In this document: positions 1 through 12,245 of the stretch, piece by piece
Position numbering within the stretch: the first letter of the stretch is position 1
How the letters are laid out: every line of letters starts with the position of its first letter
DNA from: Antennarius striatus
Lineage: Eukaryota; Chordata; Actinopteri; Lophiiformes; Antennariidae
Reading direction: 5' to 3'
Assembly (NCBI RefSeq): GCF_040054535.1
Contig: NC_090785.1
Span: 15,670,501 to 15,734,500 of the forward strand
DNA length: 64,000 nt
Translations under genes and position numbers: made by a program
Notes under the pieces: generated by a model
The model's database searches: none
What the model was told of the DNA's origin: nothing
The model's input: the letters and a program-made list of their open reading frames with translations, nothing else

Positions 1-1755
1 ATAAAGAGACAGATCCTCTTGTAGTGAAATGTTGGGCGTGTTTGACTCACATCTTTTGACCACAATAGCCTCTGTGCTTTCACTGCAACGGCTGCTAGTT
101 CGAATAAAGCCATGTTGAAAAGGCATCGGTTGTGATCCTTTCAGGAGAGAGCTTTAACCCATCTTTTCAAAGGAACATCGGTCTCCAGACAGGTTGCAGA
201 TGGCAGTGCAACCCCCATCTTTCCAGTTCTGCTGCAGAGGTGTGAAATCCCTCAAGGTAGCTTGGCCCACTGCCTCGTCCTGTACAGCAGCAAAAACATG
301 GATTGTGCTTGCTCCCGTCCCTCATAGCTTCACTCTCTGGTGAACTGTGCAGAACTTTTAGGTGTGAGCTGCCACTACTCTAAGCCCAGTCATTCTACAA
401 AGCTGTCAACCCTTATCACCTTTATAGACATATAATCATCCCCTCAATCCATCCATCCAGACAACCACCTCTGTCTATGCACTGAACCGGAATGCTCTCC
501 TATATAAACACCATGTGCTTGTGATATGTTGAAGTATCCACATCCTGTACTCAAATATTCAAGTATCAGTTCAACAATGTAAAATACCATATAAGGATAT
601 GGTACATGCATATGTATATTATATAAGTGTATGAATTTTATGTATTGATCATTTAAACATGTAAAACCACGTGAAGGCTTTAAAGTGGGTTGGTCTCTTT
701 TCTGGAAGGACTAAAACAAGGATCTGCTTGTTTACGTTGTATTGTATTTATAGTTATTCATCTGGGGCTGACAAATAGTTGTCAGGTAAATATAGTATGA
801 TCAAGTGCCAAAGTATAATACAAGCACCTGTAGACTCTTCTTAAATGTATTCTACGCTGGAGTTCCTGAAAGAGTGTATCTCGAGATGTAATCTCTCTCA
901 AACATCATGTATGACCCACCAGAGGTCTGCTGTGATTTCTGTCCTTTCTTATTCTGTACACATTCTGCTGTCTTTGGAGTGTTTCTAGGTGATGGCCTTT
1001 GGACAACAGATTAACAGCCCCCAGTCAGTAGCAGTGGGGCTCCATTGTTGTCGGTGTTCCCACTTCATCACCAGACTGATGCTTAGAAAAACATTCATGC
1101 TCACATTCAAACATATGGGTCATTTAGAGGCACCAAAAAAACTCCAGAAGGGCCCCGGGTCAGTATTCATACCCAGAACATTGCTGACTGTCATAACAAG
1201 GTCAGCGGAGCAAGCTCACGTAATATTTTTAAAAGGAAACTGAAATCTCTTCATTTCACGGTGAAGAAATACAGCTCAAAATTCAAGTCTTTCTTAAACC
1301 AACACTGCAGTTCTTTTAAAATGTCTCACTTTCCTTTTCATAAATTGTGTTATTTTGTCTTCTTTTTATGTATTACACTATACATGGTCTTATTTAGTAC
1401 TGTAATTTTATTTTCCAACAATGTTTCTGTATTAAATTTTCAACATTATTTTGCATATTCTTTTCTGCTGTCATGATCAGGTTCACATCTCTATCTTATG
1501 TTACAATAATAATGTATAATAATAATGGCCTTCTGTCTCTGTTTTTATGCATCATTATCTCCTTATTATTTGCAGCATTTATTATTTTTCCTTGCTTATA
1601 CTTTATAATTACAGCTCCTTGTATTGTTATGCCTCACTACTGCTGTAGCACTAACCTATTTCTACTATGATTTATCATTATTTAAACACAATATGGAACA
1701 ATCTGTTTTCTATACCATTGCACGTTCTGAATAAATGTTGAACTATTCTACATTT
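1..1755 (+). other. Possible 3' UTR of a gene left of the window
   Basis: No reading frame here looks like protein. The last 500 bases are T-rich and end in a canonical AATAAA (1730-1735), followed within about 20 bases by a GT-rich stretch (TTTGTGAGTGTG). That is the usual layout of a vertebrate cleavage and polyadenylation site on the plus strand. A second AATAAA lies at 103-108. I infer that the left edge cuts through the long 3' untranslated region of a plus-strand gene, with early and late poly(A) sites. The gene cannot be named from this window, and the stretch could simply be AT-rich intergenic DNA. Confidence 0.3.
1730..1735 (+). terminator. Candidate poly(A) signal AATAAA
   Basis: Canonical AATAAA with a GT-rich element just downstream (about 1751-1762). 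It would end the transcript suggested to cover the left edge. Isolated AATAAA hexamers are common in AT-rich DNA, so the downstream element is the main support. Confidence 0.35.
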
Positions 1756-4700
1756 GTGAGTGTGCCGTCATGTTGTTGCCCTTGACTTAAATGGCTTTTT
1801 CCCTCTTGTTTTCAGAGCAAGGAGGAGGCTAACTGCCATGTGCATGTATGATACATATTTAAACCACCTACTTAGCCCTTGACTCATGCAATCAGCTGTT
1901 TGCCTGCTTCGTAATTCCTGCTCTGGGGAAACACTGTCGGAACAGTCTTTGTTTTTTTGGATGGTGCATATCATTACACAGCTTTCACTGCTAGCAGCAC
2001 TGATTGCCTGACAACACTCTCGTTTGCTCTTGCAGGGATAAAGCCCCATCTTGGAATTATTTAAATGACTTTTATTGAGAGATTCCATTGATGATAACTG
2101 TGTTTCATAATAATTAGATACTTTCATGTGAATATGAGAGGTTCCCATTAACCTCCCCTCTTCTTGTAGCTGAACTGTAGGGGTTTGACAAGATATTGCC
2201 TTAAATCGTTCACATGGTTGTCGTTAAACTGGACATTGAACCTACATTAGATGTAGGCTTATCTTAATGATACAGAAGAAGAAGAAATGAGATGCAGTAA
2301 CGATTGGTTTTCCACTGTCCCTCACGATTTGAAGTGTGGGAGTAAGCATGTTACATGAAATAATTATACAGTACTCCACAGAAGGGCAGTGCTATTTTCT
2401 AACAAACACATACTTATCAATGATGTGGATAGCTCTTTAGTCAAACTGGACTTATACGGGACTCAAACTCCAAATTAACTTGCACCTTCTGTCTGTAGGC
2501 TGGTGTCACTTGTATCATAAATATCCTCATTCTACTGTATGTGTCTGTAGATGTAGCAATAATGTGAAAAAGATCAATAGAAATAAAAATATAATGTTAG
2601 ATGGTAAGAATGATAAAAAAGCTAAGAGTGTATTGTGAAAAGTAACCTGTAAAATAAAATGGATGAAGCCATAATATAGTTTCTGGCCTTTTCCGACCAT
2701 TAGTTCATTGTTTCGTTGTCCCGTTTTCCAAGGATTATTAGGTGAGTTTGTGCTGTCAAGGATGTGCTGTATTTAGGCTGTTACAGATGGTGTGTTTCAC
2801 TCAGGGACCAAGTATCCTATCAATTTAACACTGAGAGCAACATCAGTTTTCAGACCTTGGTATGCTCTGCAGCTGAAAAGAATGGAATGTCTTTTCCACC
2901 AACTGAATCATCATAACACTGCTTATTTTTTTGTGGTTACCCATCAGTTAATACATTTTTTGACATGCAAAGTGATGTTCTGTCACATGTTTTCCCATCA
3001 TCCCAGTATAGCTACTGTCAAAGAACTCACGTTACATTTCACTGCTATACACCACTCAATGTCTTAGCGTCTGAAATGTGATTTCTGCACTGCTGCTCAG
3101 AGAAGCTTAACACTTGAGTTTCCTGTTTTAGAATCTATTAACTGTTGGATCTCAAAATACATACTGTAGTTCCTTTGAAATGCAAATAGTGGCATGCATA
3201 ATCTTTTCTTTTTTCTTTGAACATATCAACTTTTTTTTTTCCAATGCTCTCCTCTCATTGATAAACGTGTAGTGTACTTATCTAGCTTAAACATGGGTTT
3301 GTTAAGAAAACCCATCGGTTCTGATGCCTGGCTGTTTACTCAAGGGAAATTCTATCTGAAGAATCTCTTGCTTTTTCCTGACATTTTACTAACTACTACC
3401 TCAAAAAAGCGGCATTTGCATCATTATTGCAAGAGAGATTAATGAATAAATTATGCGCAGTGATACAGCAAACAAATACCAACTCTGTTTTAGTTCTTTA
3501 AAGAAATCCCGCTGTCCAGGGTGAGGGATTCCTGCCAGCATTTATCAAACCGTTAAGACTTCTGATGTTCCAGCTGAGCTTTGAGCTGGTATCTCTTGTG
3601 TTCAATGACACTTGAGAACCTATTCATCTTCAGTACTAGCAGTTTCAGATATCTTTTTGAGTAGCATAAAGGGATTCTTGGAACATTAATCAAAAGAGCT
3701 ACTGATCAATTGTGAGCAAAAAGTAATAAAACACGGACAAACGTGGCAGCAGCTGCATACATTGGACACTCCACCTTGTATCTCCTTGCAGATTGATTTC
3801 TCTGCCATGCGGCAGCAGAGTCAACTAAATATGTATTGGGTTGGCTATCTGCACAAGCTCAGGAAATTACAAATGGATATTTAATGAACTGGTTAGACTT
3901 CAATATATCACTTCAACACATGCACATATGAGGGAATGAGAAATAGGAAAAGACAACAATTCCTGTTGGTAAAAAAATGAATGTGTTTCATCCCATAATC
4001 GGATCCTTAAATTAGACCATCGAATCCATGATGTCAACCCAGTAAGACAGACTTTTATGTGAAGGCAAAGTACTTCATATCTCATCAAGCATTACCATGG
4101 AGGGTAAAATTAATACGATAGACTGTTTGTATGCACAGATGCAAAGATTCTCAATTTGTGGAACACCAGAGCCGTGCTGAATGATAATGGTCTAGAAGTG
4201 ATAAAGAAACAACCCATTTACACCCATTTTTTAGAAACTGCAGCCTAAATTTGGATATCTCTCATCATCGCTCGAGGCAAATCAGTGAAGACTCCTCTAA
4301 AAATGTTATCCAGACAGCTCTGAGGACTGGCATTGACGTCTGACAGTGAATAGGCAGATGACAATGAGCAAAAAGGACCAGTATCACATTCCTAATGCAA
4401 AATGAAGAAAAAAATATCAGTCTATCACCTTGAATTTCAGTTTTGCTCAAGTTTTATCTTCAAGTGATCCAGCAGCTTTGAGGTTTTACTGTCCTGCATC
4501 ATACTTTTAATTAAGTAAAGTAAAAATTATAGAAAACTTTTATTTTAGCGTAGCTAGATATTGAGCTGCATTGCTGCAATTTAATTGATGGCGTCATTTT
4601 TTGATGTTGCAAGCAAGGCTGTCAAAGGATGACATCAAACAAGCAACACTATGCCAGAAAAGAAGATGAATCCTCCTACGTCCAAAATATTCTTCCTTTA

Positions 4701-5237
4701 ATTAACAACATACAAAACCTCATGCTGTTAGCTTTAACCCCTGAACAGTTACTTTTCTTTATTATATGAATGATTGTATGTGGTAACAGTAGTTCACTGG
4801 CAAAGATCTTAGAAAAAGTCAAAATATCAAAGACATACCAAACAGCTTCGTGAATTTCTCCTTCCTGCTCAATTGCTTTCCCCTGTTGCTCAGTAGAACT
4901 TCTCTTGATGTGAAACACTTGAGGCTGCTGCTTCTGGAGATGACATTGAATTTTAGATGGAAACAGCCTTGAGATGCAATTCTTATTCCTGTCCTCTACA
5001 ATGATGTAGTGTTTGTCAGGACAGAAAAGGAGCTTACTCCACAAGCAGAAACTCCACATATTTCTGCAAGATTAGTACTGCAAAGAGTTTGACTATTCTG
5101 TGTGACAGCTGCTGTCAGCTAATTGAATTCTGTGATTCATCATTCATTCTTGTTTACCACCAGTACAACAGGTGACAGGTTGATAAGACGTCTCTGAAGA
5201 ATTAAATGATGAATGAAACCTACTGCTTCCATTTCTG

Positions 5238-5240
<3 letters not shown>
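1756..5240. other. Intergenic DNA, no gene seen
   Basis: AT-rich sequence with stops in all frames. The longest open frames (about 125 codons, minus strand, at 1768-2148 and 4676-5059) have no recognisable domain, no exon-like splice context and no relation to a known family. I see no transposon ends or RNA gene. Confidence 0.5.

Positions 5241-5312
<72 letters not shown>
5241..5312. repeat. (GT)n microsatellite
   Basis: An uninterrupted GT dinucleotide array of about 36 units. The Cys-Val and His-Thr frames across it are artefacts of the repeat. Confidence 0.98.
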
Positions 5313-5313
<1 letters not shown>

Positions 5314-5790
5314 TCACAGGCTCCCCTACCTACCAAATTGAAGCATATGTGTGTGTTTGTCTCTGTCATACTCAAAATGCTAGTTTCAGTAAAAATTGCA
5401 CACATTTTTTAACCTGCTACACACCCTATAATTCCCTCTCAGCGCAGCGCTCCATTATCTCCCATACTGCAAGAGAAAAAAGGGTTACAAGGATGAAACA
5501 GCCATTACGAAATGCAATTACAAGTTGCTCAGGGGTCCGAACACCCGTGTTGTGCATTACATCAGGCCAAATTTTCCGTCGCTACGGTGAATGGTTGCTC
5601 ATACATATTACACTAAGTAGAGATTATGTCGATTCATTTCTACCAGGCTTCAACATCTTTGAAATAAGTGTAACACTCAAAAATTTGATGCCTCTGGATT
5701 CCTACCAAATCCACCTTCCAACCCCCTGAAAAAAAAGATTTCAAAAGATAAATTCTTCATAGCTTAGCTTTTTAGGATTCAAGTTTGCAA
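5313..5790. other. Intergenic DNA, no gene seen
   Basis: Spacer between the GT array and the short transposon at 5791. The open frame running out of the array has no protein-like features. Confidence 0.5.
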
Positions 5791-6644
5791 TTAAAGATCC
5801 CATATTATGCTTTTTTTTAATTCATGTCATTCAGCTGCCAGATGCCCAACTACGCTGTATTTGAAATGTCTTGCCCCAAAGTGATCCGTGGTCCTCAATA
5901 TCTTTGAATATTGATATAATCTCTTCCGCCCTGAAACGTTCTGTGTTAATGGGGTGTAGCTCTGAGCTCCCTATCTCCACTCCCCTGCCCCCTTTCAGCT
6001 GCCTCTATCATGAACTCCCTCCCCACTCTTGTTCACGTGCAATTTGTTTGCATGAACCACTTGAACGCGCGCACTAGCGTTACGTCTGGAACTTTTTTAA
6101 CTTTCAGTAACTTTAGTACTACGTATTTCACTCTTGTTTTTCTCGTGTTTGTGTCTCTTGTTAATAACTGATGATTTTCTCTGCACTGACCGCTTTCTCA
6201 CTCAGCAGAACGTGACTCTGTTTTCATTATGTAAACACTACATGGGCTGATCTTATTGAGTCCACCAGTAAACATCACAAAGAATTTAAAACACACAGTG
6301 TTTGCAAAGTGTGTAGCTCTGAGCTAGGACATTACCGCATAATGCTACTGTAACCTGAACGGACTCCCCCTCGGGGATGGCCACGCGCTTGGGCATGTCA
6401 ACCAATCAATATCGTCAATCACACTGTTCAATCACAGAGCACCTTTTGTGACGTCACAAATACCACTCTAACAAAATCCGATCATTTTGATTCGGTCCGG
6501 GCCATGAATTCCTAAAACTCCAAATATCTATTGATGCAGGAAGTGTTTGTCTACCAGATTATAGGAGTTGGTCGGGTTAGGGAGGACCACTATGTATATG
6601 TAGAGACCTGAAAAAATTTGATTTTCATAATAGGATCCCTTTAA
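5791..6644. mobile_element. Non-autonomous DNA transposon (MITE-like), TTAA-flanked
   Basis: An 854-bp block with imperfect terminal inverted repeats. The left end is TTAAAGATCCCATATTATG and the right end, reverse complemented, is TTAAAGGGATCCTATTATG (14 of 19 identical). TTAA sits at both outer edges, which would fit a TTAA target duplication as made by piggyBac-type transposases, although TTAA could also be part of the inverted repeat. The ends resemble a short element I recognise as abundant in teleosts (ends like AAAGGGTCCTATTATG). There is no transposase frame, so it would move only with help from an autonomous relative. The interior holds a 16-bp perfect palindrome containing a CRE octamer (6445-6460). 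Confidence 0.7.
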
Positions 6645-8851
6645 GAAATATTGAACACGTACCATAAACTGTTTTTACACAGTGAGGTACAACACCATGA
6701 AGCAGGGTAATGTGTGCTGCCTCACGGCTAGCTGTTGATTGGTTGCTAGGCTACAGATTTGAATTGGCAAACAAGGTGGAGTGACACTCGTGTGACAATA
6801 AATTGACGTATATTGGCACTTATTCAAATGGCTGTGACGGATGAGCTGGCTGTTGATGACAGTCTGAGTAGTTATAAAAGAATGCATTGACTAAAGGATT
6901 TCCACCTTAAATTCTAAATCAGGCAGCATGACAAGTATTCCCCCTGTTTAGTTTTGTTTCCACAGCTTGACAGGTTTATTTTTCCCTAAAGCCAGGAAAG
7001 ATACACCTCCAGTGTCTTGGAACTGTCTGCAGATGCAGTGACACCTGATTACTTTCATCAACTCTTCATTAGTTATGCCTTAATCACAGATCATAGCACC
7101 TGATGCGCCTAGGAGTGAAACGGTCTTAATATGGCTGCTGGCAGAGAAGAGCTCTCCAGCTGTTTGCTGCCCTCCAAAGCTGTCAGCCCTCATTTGAGCC
7201 AATTGCCCTGTGGAACTCAATAATCAAACCTGTAATAACCTCACCCAACCTTGAATGCATCCGTTTGCAGAACCAGACGTTGCAAATCCTATTTTTTTCT
7301 CTCACTCTGTCCCTTTTGTTGTATGTCTACATCAAGTCGTCTGCAGGTATGTGTTAATATGATTAACTGGAATATGCCCGTTTTTCAGTTTGGCTCACAC
7401 AACTTGACAGGTGATAAAGTCTGTCCCTGTTCCCTAAAACTAAGCAAACACATAAAATAGATGTCTGATTTATTAGGGGCTGCTATAATAATGTCTACAT
7501 CTTGAATCTTTGTTCTGTTAGAGACCAGACATTACCCCTATGCTTCACTTTTGAGAACAATAACTAAAAGACATGAATTCTTTCATACGCTGGTATTTTT
7601 CCTATGCTGAAAGTAATTCGTGCAAATCCTGCAGTGAAAGGAGTTGATCATCTGCAGACTGGTTTTCTAGTTAAACTTTAACAATCTGCATTTGAACAAA
7701 TGTTGCAGAGCCAGTGCAAGCTTTAAGGGGTTCTATTTGGGGCACCCCAACCACAGATTCTTGAATATTTTGCTTGATCATTCATACGTAAATCTAACAA
7801 ACTCATTCTGCATTGCTCACATCATAGTGATGTCAGCCAGACATTTTTTTCTCCATCATTATCGTTAGTGGTTAAGACGACAAGGCTGACTAGTACGTGT
7901 TCCTAACTAGCTGTTTGATGTCAGCTTACAACGTGTCGTAGCTAACTGAAGTACCGACTCTTCACATTCAAATTACATTTAACATTTGTAGTCAACACAA
8001 TATATCTTTGACATTTGTCATTTTTCGTTAGCTGTCTTGCATTAGATTAAAACAACCTTTAGCTGAGAATATCTAGATTGGACTGAGTATGGTGAACCGC
8101 CTGAAGATATATATGGTAAAAAAAACTAAATGTATATGTTAAAATCCCATATATGTAAACATACCATACATTGTCTCAGAACAAAATAAATATAGCTCTT
8201 GTACAGGATTCGAGCGCTCCACATCAGAACCCACACACTGAACACTGAAACTACATATTGGGCTGCCTCTGCTTAAATTTCAATCCAAGCAATTTATTTC
8301 TTTGCCTGGTTCTTCTGTTGTTCAGGTGAGATAAGGGAAGAGACTTTTCGCCCTGACCAAATATTTTCTTAATTTTCTTTCTCCTGAGATTGTTTGGCAA
8401 AGGTCTTAATCCTATTCATCTCACATCTTCTCTGACCTTTGGTCACCTTAAAGTAATTGCAGTGTAATTCACAGATAAAAACTTCATAGGGGTATTTGTT
8501 TTCCTATTCCATTTATTTGCTATCTTAAATAATTATTGAATTCCTGGCTTCAGTCTCAGTTTCTTCAGTCTCCCTTATATGAGTGTAACACGGAGCGCCC
8601 ACCTCGATCTGTGACATCCTTAATGAAACAGGTTTAAACTTTTCTGGACAGCTTCCATTTTCTACTTTGCCTAACAACGTGGGTATTCCATTTCACTTGG
8701 GAGCTTTCAGATACGTTTTAGTCTCTGCGGTGTGATGAGGTGCCAAAACCACCTGGAGAAGGCGACTCTGTGGAGAGTCTGGCTGTCGGTATGCTAAGGA
8801 TCAAAGCCATTTGCAAAGAGCACACACACATCAAAAGCTGCTACGCAATGT

Positions 8852-8864
8852 GTTACCTAGCAAC
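8852..8864. promoter_or_regulatory. Candidate RFX X-box
   Basis: GTTACCTAGCAAC fits the RFX-factor consensus GTTRCY(N1)RGYAAC with both half-sites exact. X-boxes usually lie near promoters of ciliary genes or of MHC class II genes, but no gene start is visible here. It may be a distal element or a chance match. Confidence 0.3.
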
Positions 8865-10805
8865 CCTAGACCAGGTGTTGCAGAGTTGGAAATATTAAAG
8901 CCCACATTCTTCCTGTTTCCTGCCAGTACAATTTTAAAGGAAATCGATAAAGCTGTGAATGTGTACTGCATAGGAGAGGAGAGGTTTATTTTTTTCAACA
9001 ATACAAGGAGATAAGAGTGTAATATCAGAACCTGAAGCGGGAAGGAAACAAAATATGAAGGAGTGACGCATATCCTCTGTTGAATCTCACCGATAATGCG
9101 CATATCCAAACGTAGCAGGAGAGTAGCAAAAATCCTGACAAGCAAGCACACACATTACCACAAACAAAAGGGCGATAGCGATATGTGAAGCTAAGAAGAC
9201 CCAATTTCACAGAGTGGTCCAGTCAGAATAGAGTTAGGCAATTATGTGTGATGCGACCGAGAACTGAAAGGGAGCAACTCTTTTAGCGCTAAGGTGAGGC
9301 CTTGGGGTTTTCATGCATCACAAACAGTCCTTTATCATGATTAGGATGCAGCTGTCATATTAGTGAAAAATTAAGCAGTGTTATAGACCTACACTGTAAC
9401 AGGACTGTGCAGTGAGCCTCCATCCCTGTTGTTACTGGCAACAGCTGTAGCAAACCTCTGGCGGCGTACGAGTCTTCCCTGAGCAAAGTCACACGTAAGT
9501 CGACTGTGAAAGATGACGGTGCTGTCATGCTTTTTGAAACGCACCGCTACCACTGTGACTCAGGTGACTTTGTGATCTAAAGGGGTTTACCAACAGCCAT
9601 GCTCTCTTCTCACTCCGTCATGCCAGGCCAGGTTGTCTTTATTTAACTATAAATAGTGATGGTCGTCGTGGGGGGCTAATGCAAGAAACATCAGGAACAA
9701 TATGTGTGCAGTCCCCTCAGGAACACTTAAAACAGTAGGGAGACTGATGTGGCACCACAGCCATCTCAGCTTGTCTGTTGTAGCCAGCGGAAACAGGTGT
9801 AAGCTGTGAAAGTGCTTGATGAATGTTCTCTTTAGTGCCGGTGACTGACTGCCCTTATTCAAACAGCAGACAGCTCCTCTGGCTAAGTACTCTGGGAGCA
9901 GATACTGTACATGCTCACACAGGCATATAGTGCAAACAGGCAGACACAAATACAATACATTAACAAGAGTGGAATTATGGAGTCATAAAGAGATTTTTTA
10001 GTATATTTCGTTATCCCAAAATGCCCAGTTTGGCTCCATTATGATAGTAGGAAACACGCTGGGATGCAATCACTCATTTCTTTTGTTGATAGGAAGAGCT
10101 ATGAGCTCACCATCTGTAGTGGCACGTGTGGGTGTGTGTGTGCTTGCATGAGGTGCATCCATTCTAATAATTATCACAGTACAAAGATAAATAAGCTGCA
10201 AGGGGTTACATCCCTGTACATGACAACTTAATCAAGCCACACAGGGATAAAAATAAGCTTAAAGACGGAGGGAGAAATGTGAAAGACGTCCCTCTTTTCA
10301 TGATCTATGAATAGAGTTTGAAACAAAAGGACAGCAGGGGATGGAAGGCCTGCTTGATGAAGACAGACTGTGGCCCTCCAGGCAGGAGCGATGACTGACA
10401 GAAGCACATGGGTCACAATGAGACTCACCCCTAACAGAGGAAATAAAAAGTCACATTAAAACAAAGAGCTCCCTATCCAAACACAGCTCTTATATCAGTC
10501 AAAATAAGAGAAAGAAACACACACACGAGCAGCAAAAGCCCAGGAAAGCAAATCAGAGGATGGCCATTTTTAGAGCATTGCATCCTTTATTACTTTTGGG
10601 TTATTGCTTTCTCTTTTCATTGCCCGCCTCTGACCCCATCTGCACCAAACTTTTATTTACCGTTTCCCTTTGATCTGTTTTATGCTCCGCACAATTATAT
10701 CAAATGTAAAAGCCACAAGCCAGAGGAGTCTGCAAAGGGAAGGTTTTACCTTTTTTAGTTTTTAAAAGCATTTATTTTGCAGAAACGTTGAAATAATCAG
10801 GATGC

Positions 10806-10842
10806 AAATTGTTGGCGGGGGCGGGATCACCCCCAACAATTT
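10806..10842. other. Short inverted repeat (hairpin)
   Basis: AAATTGTTGG (10806-10815) is exactly inverted at 10833-10842, giving a 10-bp stem around a 17-base loop rich in G then C. No transposon flanks or RNA gene context accompany it, and the function is unknown. Confidence 0.5.
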
Positions 10843-12074
10843 ACACAGAATTCACAGTGCTGTGGAGAAAAGAAGGACAAAAGGCTGGAGACGATGCACC
10901 AACAGAAAAGACAACAGGACCACATGAGGTCCGCCATCAGAGCAAACTCTTCACTTAGTCTGATATTTACTGAGTTATTTTGACATGTTGCAAAATCTTA
11001 ATGTATGGGGTGTTGTGTTATGCTTTACAAACCATTAGTATTAGGCTAAATCCTTTGCCATGTTGACATGATCGGCCCTTATCCATGGTGCTGGAGCCTG
11101 ATCAGGATATCACCCACATCCTGACCAGAATAGAAAATTAAATGTTTTATGTCACTAAATATGAACGTTGTTCACAGAGCCTACCATTAATCTAATAAAA
11201 AAAGAAGTAGCCCGGTCGATTTCTTATTTTTTTATGATTTAACCCCCCTATTTTTTTTTGACTAATCACACCCTGAATATAATAACATGACGTGAATGGG
11301 AAATGATGTGGGGGTTCTTAAAATTATTTTCTGTGTCTGGAGCTGCTTATTTGAAGGCTTCTTTTAACCCCTCAGTTGACACAGTGCCACATGTCCCAAA
11401 GAAACCAATTACTCCCCTGTCTGATGCTTGATATGACAGCTTTTACTTGAGCACATATGGACCAGGGCAATGCTTAGTCACTATCATACCACTTTTTACA
11501 GCTGCACATTTGGTGGCTCATAAATAACACAAAAGGCTTTTGCCAAGCACAATTGACTTTATGAAAATAATAGGCAATTAGAAAACACTGAATGGGTTTG
11601 TCAAGTGCAGTAACATGAACATTATGTGAATTTGTGTTTGGGGCAGTGAAGCAAATACAAACAGCTAATGTAGCAACCAAACTGGTTCATTTGTTCCAAC
11701 AGGAATAGACAGCAAACTACCTACAGTATCACCCTGCATCCAGTATATACAGTTCATTCTCTCACGCAACGAATGTCCCTAATGCCATCTAATGGAATGT
11801 AGCACAACTGCGATAATATAGAAAAGTCAACCTTGATACAAAGGAAAGCACTTTGTCTTTTAGAGTGGAATGAAAGATAAATAGCGAGTGAAGAATTCTC
11901 CAACACATGATATGGTTTACAAAAAGAACACTTACACACATAAATGTTTATGGCTTATAAAAATATCTTGTGGTATACAATATGAAGCTCTGTAGAAAGA
12001 GTCTTCTTCATCTCACTTGACACAACTTCACTAAGAAAATATGTTTATATAACCAGGAAACTGCACAATGAATG

Positions 12075-12245
12075 ATCACCCCAACTAGCTATGGGCAAAA
12101 AGAAGAGGGGTACACCCTGGATTAGATGCCAACTAATCCCAGGGTCACACAAAAGATGAGGAGAACATATGAATGCTGCACAGAAAGGAACTGAACCTGG
12201 AACCGTTTCACTCCGAGGCAACAAAGCTACCCACCCACTGCCCTC
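12075..12245 (+). repeat. Degraded teleost interspersed repeat
   Basis: Contains the phrases GGGGTACACCCTGGATTAGA, AGGGTCACAC, a GAGAACATATGAATGCTGCACAG-like box (here diverged) and a final GAACCTGGAACC / CTACCCACCCACTGC block. This is the word order of the fish repeat seen better preserved at 51816-52166 (gagaacatgcaaactc, gaacccag, ctacccactgcacca). It is an old, diverged partial copy in plus orientation. Confidence 0.65.

Larger units (their letters stand above)
6645..12070. other. Intergenic DNA, no gene seen
   Basis: About 5.4 kb with no supported coding exon. Short open frames (60-106 codons) lack domains. Two local items are listed separately: an X-box-like site at 8852-8864 and a hairpin-forming inverted repeat at 10806-10842. 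A weaker X-box-like match lies at 6742-6754, just outside the transposon. Confidence 0.5.

Noticed and set aside
4676..5059. 127-codon minus-strand frame
   Set aside because: No domain or gene context in the surrounding AT-rich DNA.
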